Source: Gammaproteobacteria bacterium (GTDB lineage Bacteria; Pseudomonadota; Gammaproteobacteria; SMWH01). Taken from it: a DNA stretch of 9,914 bases. Below the pieces are notes generated by a model. It did not search any database, was not told the DNA's origin, and saw only the letters and a program-made list of their open reading frames with translations. Position 1 is the stretch's first letter, and each line of letters opens with the position of its first letter. The DNA lies in the NCBI GenBank assembly GCA_004357005.1, contig SMWH01000094.1:1-9914 (forward strand), written 5' to 3'. This document shows positions 6,667-9,914 of the stretch, in pieces. The position numbers and the translations under genes were made by a program.

Positions 6667-7482
6667 ATGTCTATTCTATCGAGCAGTGGTCAATTGAGCG
6701 GAGGCCTGCGCGCACTGTTTCTGGCAGCGCTGGCGGCGATTTTGCTGGCGGGCTGCGGCTCGAACCCCGATCGCAAACAGGTCCCGGCGAGCGACATGTA
6801 TCAAAGCGCCAACCGGGCCATGAAACAAGGCCAGTGGCAAAAGGCCGCGGACCGCTATAACGACCTCATTCAGCGTTATCCCTTCGGCCACTATACCGCC
6901 CAGGCGCAGTTGGAACTGGCCTACGCCCAGTACAAGAACCAACAACCCGAGTTCGCGATTCTGGCGGCCAACCGCTTTATCAAAATCTACCCCACGCATC
7001 AAAACGTGGACTACGCCTATTACATCAAGGGCCTGGCGAATTACGACCGCGACAAGGGCCTCCTCGACAGTCTCGTTCCCCACTCGGTTCGCGAACATGA
7101 CCAGCACAATGCGCGACAGGCGTTTCTGGACTTCTCCGAACTGGCAGAGAAATACCCCTACAGCAAGTACGCGGACGACGCCCGGGAGCGGATGGAATAC
7201 CTGCGCGATAACCTGGCGCTCTACGAACTCGGGATCGCCGAGTTTTACCTGAAGCGCACGGCCTATGTGGCAGCGATCAACCGCGCCGAGTACGTGGTCG
7301 AAAACTATCAGCAGACCCCGTCAGTCTCCGAGGCGCTCGTGGTCATGATCAAGGGTTACCGGGCGCTCGGCCTGGAACAACTCGAACAGGATGTGACCAG
7401 AGTCCTGGCCCTGAACTTTCCGGACCACCCCTTTTTGCGGCCAGAAGACCAGAGCGAAGGCTTCTGGGGCAGCATCTTCTGA
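6667..7482 (+). CDS. bamD: Outer-membrane assembly lipoprotein BamD (YfiO/ComL)
   Basis: A 271-residue lipoprotein of the BAM complex, which folds beta-barrel proteins into the outer membrane with BamA. The N-terminus is a type II signal peptide: Arg15, a hydrophobic core (ALFLAALAAILLA) and lipobox LAGC with Cys30 as the lipidated residue. Gly-Ser follows rather than Asp, consistent with delivery to the outer membrane. The mature part is helical TPR-like, with family-typical segments: MYQSANRAMKQGQW, LIQRYPFGHYTAQAQLELAYA, NVDYAYYIKGLANYD and LAEKYPYSKYADDARERM. ATG at 6667 is chosen because it places the signal peptide correctly; in-frame TTG 6589 and ATG 6616 would add unneeded residues ahead of it. 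The ribosome-binding site is weak (GGTAAAGG very close to the ATG). It diverges from rluD, as in E. coli, and converges on the sulfotransferase gene 41 nt downstream; no intrinsic terminator is visible there. Confidence 0.97.
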   Translation: MSILSSSGQLSGGLRALFLAALAAILLAGCGSNPDRKQVPASDMYQSANRAMKQGQWQKAADRYNDLIQRYPFGHYTAQAQLELAYAQYKNQQPEFAILAANRFIKIYPTHQNVDYAYYIKGLANYDRDKGLLDSLVPHSVREHDQHNARQAFLDFSELAEKYPYSKYADDARERMEYLRDNLALYELGIAEFYLKRTAYVAAINRAEYVVENYQQTPSVSEALVVMIKGYRALGLEQLEQDVTRVLALNFPDHPFLRPEDQSEGFWGSIF

Positions 7483-7523
7483 GTACTGCGTCCGCGCTTT
7501 CCTGAAACGTCAGCTTCCAAGCA

Positions 7524-9110
7524 TCAGCTTTGGCCCTCTTGCAGGTCTTGCAGTTTCCGCTCGAACCGCTCCAGCGCCGCGGAGTAGTTCCGCCAGTGCT
7601 CAAGGGCATCGCTGTAGATGCCCTTGCGTACCTGCAAATTGCTCGCTGAAGTCACCACGCTTTCTGCCTCGTGGAAGCTCATGCACGCGGCATCCCACTC
7701 GAGACCACAGAAATCAATAATCTCGTGGATTATCTTCTCCGGGTCCTCGACCAGCTTTTCGTATGAAACGACTTTGATCTGCAGGGGAAGGATCCGGATC
7801 CAGTAGTCCATGGCGCGCCGGTACACGTGGTAGTACATGGCGATGTGCTCGAGGTCATAAGTGAAGCTCTGTCCACGGTCGAACTTGTGCGAATAGCACG
7901 ACCAGGCCACGGCGCATGGATCTCTTTCGCAAACGATCACCCGCGCCCTCGGGAAAAGCAGCGCGATCAGGCCCAGGTGCTGCCAGTTGCCCGGCAGTTT
8001 GTCCACAACGCGCAGGGCGTTGGGACATTGGCGTGTGACGCGTGACAGATATCCAGTCGCGAGTCGCTGCAGATCCGCCTCGCCCAAATCACCTGCCCAG
8101 CGTGCATAGGGTCCACCCTTTTCAGATTCCAGCTGTGCGATCAGTTCCGGCAGGTCGGTCCGCTCGCCGACCGAGATGGCTTCCGGATGCGCCGAGATGA
8201 TCTGGCTAATCAACGTCGATCCTGAGCGCGGCATCCCGACCACAAAAACCGGCTTGTTCGAGCGTGAACCACGATGACGGTGGGCCGGGAAAAACTCCGG
8301 GTTGAACGTGGAACGCAGCGCCTCGATACGAGCGGCATGAATGCGCGCATCGAACTTCTTTTCGTACAACTCGTTCGCCTGGTCATACTGGTCTGCCGCG
8401 ACCATGTAATCGCCCAGATCATCATTGAGTTTGCCGAGGGCGAAATGGATCAGCATTCGATCAGCAACAGAGCCCCCCTCACTGAAAGCGAGACTCTGCA
8501 CACGCAGCAGGAGCGGGTCATCCTCCGCGGAAATAGTCTGGGCCTGTGCCAACGCATAAACCGCCGGCACATAATCCGCGCGCAGGGTCACCGCGCGTTC
8601 GAAGGCTTCCACCGCGCCATCGAGCTGCCCCAGATCCTGCCTCGCCAGACCCAGCCAGTAATGCGCCTGTACATAGTCCGAGTCCTGGGCGCAGGCCTTG
8701 CGGAAGTGTTCTTCCGCATCGCGCACGTGACCCAGTGCATGCAGCGTCAGACCCAGGTTGTAGTGTGCGCCGGGGAAAATGGGTCGCAGTTCGACCGCCT
8801 TGCCCAATTCGCGGCTGGCGTCGCTCAGGCGCCCCATCAGGCGGAATACATGGCCCAGATTGTTGTGGTAACGGGCTTCACCGGGTTTGAGTTCCACGGC
8901 CTTCTGCAAGGCCCGGACCGCCGCCTGCCCGTCTTCCTGGGCCGATTTGGTGAGACCCAGCAGGTGCCAGGCTTCCGCATCGCGGGGACGATCGGCCAGC
9001 ACGCCGCGGTAGGCGTCCTCGGCCTCCGCAAAACGGCCCGCCACGTGCAGCTGGTGCCCAGCCGCCAGCGCCGGGTCCAGAACGGTGGTGTCAGTCCGCC
9101 TGGGAGACAA
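7524..9110 (-). CDS. TPR-repeat sulfotransferase (PAPS-dependent type)
   Basis: A 528-residue two-part protein. Residues about 12-275 are tetratricopeptide repeats (for example AEAWHLLGLTKSAQEDGQAA, YHNNLGHVFRLMGRLSDA, AHYNLGLTLHALGHVRDA, AHYWLGLARQDLGQLDGA). Residues about 285-515 are a sulfotransferase fold. The 5'-phosphosulfate-binding loop is VFVVGMPRSGSTLI (GMPRSGST at 292-299), the 3'-phosphate-binding region is VIVCERDPCAVAWS (392-404), and SVGERTDLPE may hold the general base Glu316, by analogy with tyrosylprotein sulfotransferases. VDKLPGNWQHLGLI is typical of this bacterial family. The enzyme would transfer sulfate from PAPS to an unknown acceptor chosen or docked by the TPR part. 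There is no signal peptide or membrane segment, so it is probably cytoplasmic. It starts with TTG at 9110, with AGGA 6 nt upstream, 43 nt after the nadE stop. An overlapping short ORF with a better start raises the possibility of a different N-terminus. Base composition resembles its neighbours. Confidence 0.92.
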   Translation of the reverse strand: MSPRRTDTTVLDPALAAGHQLHVAGRFAEAEDAYRGVLADRPRDAEAWHLLGLTKSAQEDGQAAVRALQKAVELKPGEARYHNNLGHVFRLMGRLSDASRELGKAVELRPIFPGAHYNLGLTLHALGHVRDAEEHFRKACAQDSDYVQAHYWLGLARQDLGQLDGAVEAFERAVTLRADYVPAVYALAQAQTISAEDDPLLLRVQSLAFSEGGSVADRMLIHFALGKLNDDLGDYMVAADQYDQANELYEKKFDARIHAARIEALRSTFNPEFFPAHRHRGSRSNKPVFVVGMPRSGSTLISQIISAHPEAISVGERTDLPELIAQLESEKGGPYARWAGDLGEADLQRLATGYLSRVTRQCPNALRVVDKLPGNWQHLGLIALLFPRARVIVCERDPCAVAWSCYSHKFDRGQSFTYDLEHIAMYYHVYRRAMDYWIRILPLQIKVVSYEKLVEDPEKIIHEIIDFCGLEWDAACMSFHEAESVVTSASNLQVRKGIYSDALEHWRNYSAALERFERKLQDLQEGQS

Positions 9111-9150
9111 TATTTTTCCTGCTCGGCTCGCCGGGGTTTCCGGGGTTCAT
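9091..9150 (-). other. 19-codon ORF with strong start, overlapping the sulfotransferase start
   Basis: ATG at 9150 lies 3 nt after the nadE stop, with AGGA at 9157-9160 giving a 6-nt spacer, a textbook start. It encodes MNPGNPGEPSRKNIVSQAD and stops with TGA at 9091-9093, inside and out of frame with the sulfotransferase gene. Dropping one A from the A5 run at 9113-9117 would join it in frame to the sulfotransferase just before its TTG. It may be a coupling leader, the true N-terminus separated by a one-base difference, or chance. No homology is claimed. Confidence 0.35.
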
Positions 9151-9153
9151 TGA

Positions 9154-9914
9154 TTATCCTTTCCAACCCGAGGTTATCGGGTACCTTCGATCCCGTCCGA
9201 ATGCCCGCTTGGTGATTCGCGTTCCCGGGGCCGACTGGCGTCGTTTGTACTCGTTTCTGAGCACCATTGCCGCGACACGCTCCACGACCGCCCGGTCGAA
9301 TCCTTCCTCGATGATGGTCTCGATCGAACAATCGCGTTCCACATAACGTTCAAGGATGGCATCGAGCAAATCATAGGGCGGCAGAGAGTCCTGATCCTTT
9401 TGATCATGCGCCAATTCCGCTGAAGGCGCGCGCTCCAGCACACGTTCGGGAATGACCTGGCTGTGCCGGTTACGGTGCCGCACCAGCCGGTAGACGAGAG
9501 TCTTGTACACGTCCTTGATCGGCGCGTAACCACCACACATGTCTCCATACAGGGTCGTATAGCCCACCGCAGTCTCACTTTTGTTGCTGGTGGCGAGCAC
9601 CATGCCACCCAACTTGTTCGCCAGGGCCATCAACACGATGCCACGGCAACGCGCCTGTATGTTTTCCTCAGTGACATCAACTGCGTACCCGGCAAACGTC
9701 TCGCTCAGGGTCCCGAGGAAAGCCCCGTAGACCTCTTCGATGGGTATCACGCTGTAACGAACGCCGAACGCTTCTGCCATCGATCGGGCATCGTCCACGC
9801 TCATGTCCGCGGTGTACCGCGTCGGCATCATCACCGCGTATACGCGCTCCGGCCCCAGCGCATCCACCGCGATCGCCAGGGTCAATGCAGAATCAATGCC
9901 GCCGGAGAGCCCCA
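9154..9914 (-). CDS. nadE: NAD+ synthetase, probably glutamine-dependent (5' end outside window)
   Basis: C-terminal 252 residues of an NAD+ synthetase, which amidates nicotinic acid adenine dinucleotide to NAD+ with ATP. The frame is open to the right edge. The ATP-pyrophosphatase P-loop SGGIDS is at the very edge (about 9906-9889), followed by MMPTRYTADMS, TEENIQARCRG, LATSNKSETAVGYTTLYGDM, GGYAPIKDVYKTLVYRL, SAELAHDQKDQDSLPPYDLLDAIL, NEYKRRQSAPGTRITKRAFGRDRRYPITSG. The long region after the P-loop and its KRRQ...FGRDRRYP ending match the glutamine-dependent two-domain enzymes (about 540 residues, with an N-terminal nitrilase-type amidase) rather than the shorter ammonia-dependent E. coli type. 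The amidase domain would lie beyond the window, so that part is inference. The sulfotransferase gene follows 43 nt downstream on the same strand and may be co-transcribed. Confidence 0.96.
   Translation of the reverse strand, partial: GLSGGIDSALTLAIAVDALGPERVYAVMMPTRYTADMSVDDARSMAEAFGVRYSVIPIEEVYGAFLGTLSETFAGYAVDVTEENIQARCRGIVLMALANKLGGMVLATSNKSETAVGYTTLYGDMCGGYAPIKDVYKTLVYRLVRHRNRHSQVIPERVLERAPSAELAHDQKDQDSLPPYDLLDAILERYVERDCSIETIIEEGFDRAVVERVAAMVLRNEYKRRQSAPGTRITKRAFGRDRRYPITSGWKG

Noticed and set aside
7483..7523. Bidirectional terminator between bamD and the sulfotransferase gene
   Set aside because: Only a short imperfect pairing (CCAAGC with GCTTTGG) is visible and there is no T-run on either strand.
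8274..9215. A 313-codon plus-strand frame opposite the sulfotransferase
   Set aside because: Antisense to TPR repeats, whose regular composition keeps the opposite frame open; no independent evidence.

Overview
The window looks like a chromosomal core region of a high-GC gammaproteobacterium. The estimate by eye is about 60% G+C. The gene order bamD <> rluD-pgeF-clpB matches the E. coli yfiO <> rluD-yfiH-clpB arrangement, and the proteins read like those of purple-sulfur or halophilic gammaproteobacteria. The genus cannot be fixed from the sequence alone. I see no rRNA or tRNA gene, CRISPR array, insertion sequence, integrase or phage gene.

Layout, left to right. A minus-strand run, read from right to left, holds rluD (23S rRNA pseudouridine synthase), pgeF (DUF152/laccase-domain protein), clpB (disaggregase), a small FmdB-family zinc-ribbon protein, and aspS (aspartyl-tRNA synthetase, running off the left edge). 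Spacing is tight: rluD and pgeF overlap by 8 nt, clpB and the zinc-ribbon gene are 2 nt apart, and aspS follows after a 116-nt gap that contains a perfect 9-bp inverted repeat. A near-consensus heat-shock (sigma-32) promoter lies inside the last codons of pgeF, so clpB and probably the zinc-ribbon gene can be induced independently of rluD-pgeF. bamD, the outer-membrane lipoprotein of the BAM complex, is transcribed divergently from rluD.

The right end is a second minus-strand pair: a glutamine-type nadE (NAD+ synthetase, only the C-terminal synthetase domain is in the window) followed by a TPR-sulfotransferase fusion whose 3' end converges on bamD with 41 nt between. The sulfotransferase start is unusual. 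The best ribosome-binding site and ATG lie in a different frame and open a 19-codon ORF that overlaps a TTG start. Removing one base from an A5 run would fuse the two.

Functionally the window is mostly housekeeping: translation (aspS, rluD), protein quality control (clpB), envelope assembly and maintenance (bamD, pgeF) and cofactor synthesis (nadE). The only accessory-looking gene is the TPR-sulfotransferase, whose substrate is unknown. I do not see a convincing new multi-gene system. The points most worth checking are the heat-shock promoter, the double start of the sulfotransferase, and the inverted repeat before aspS.
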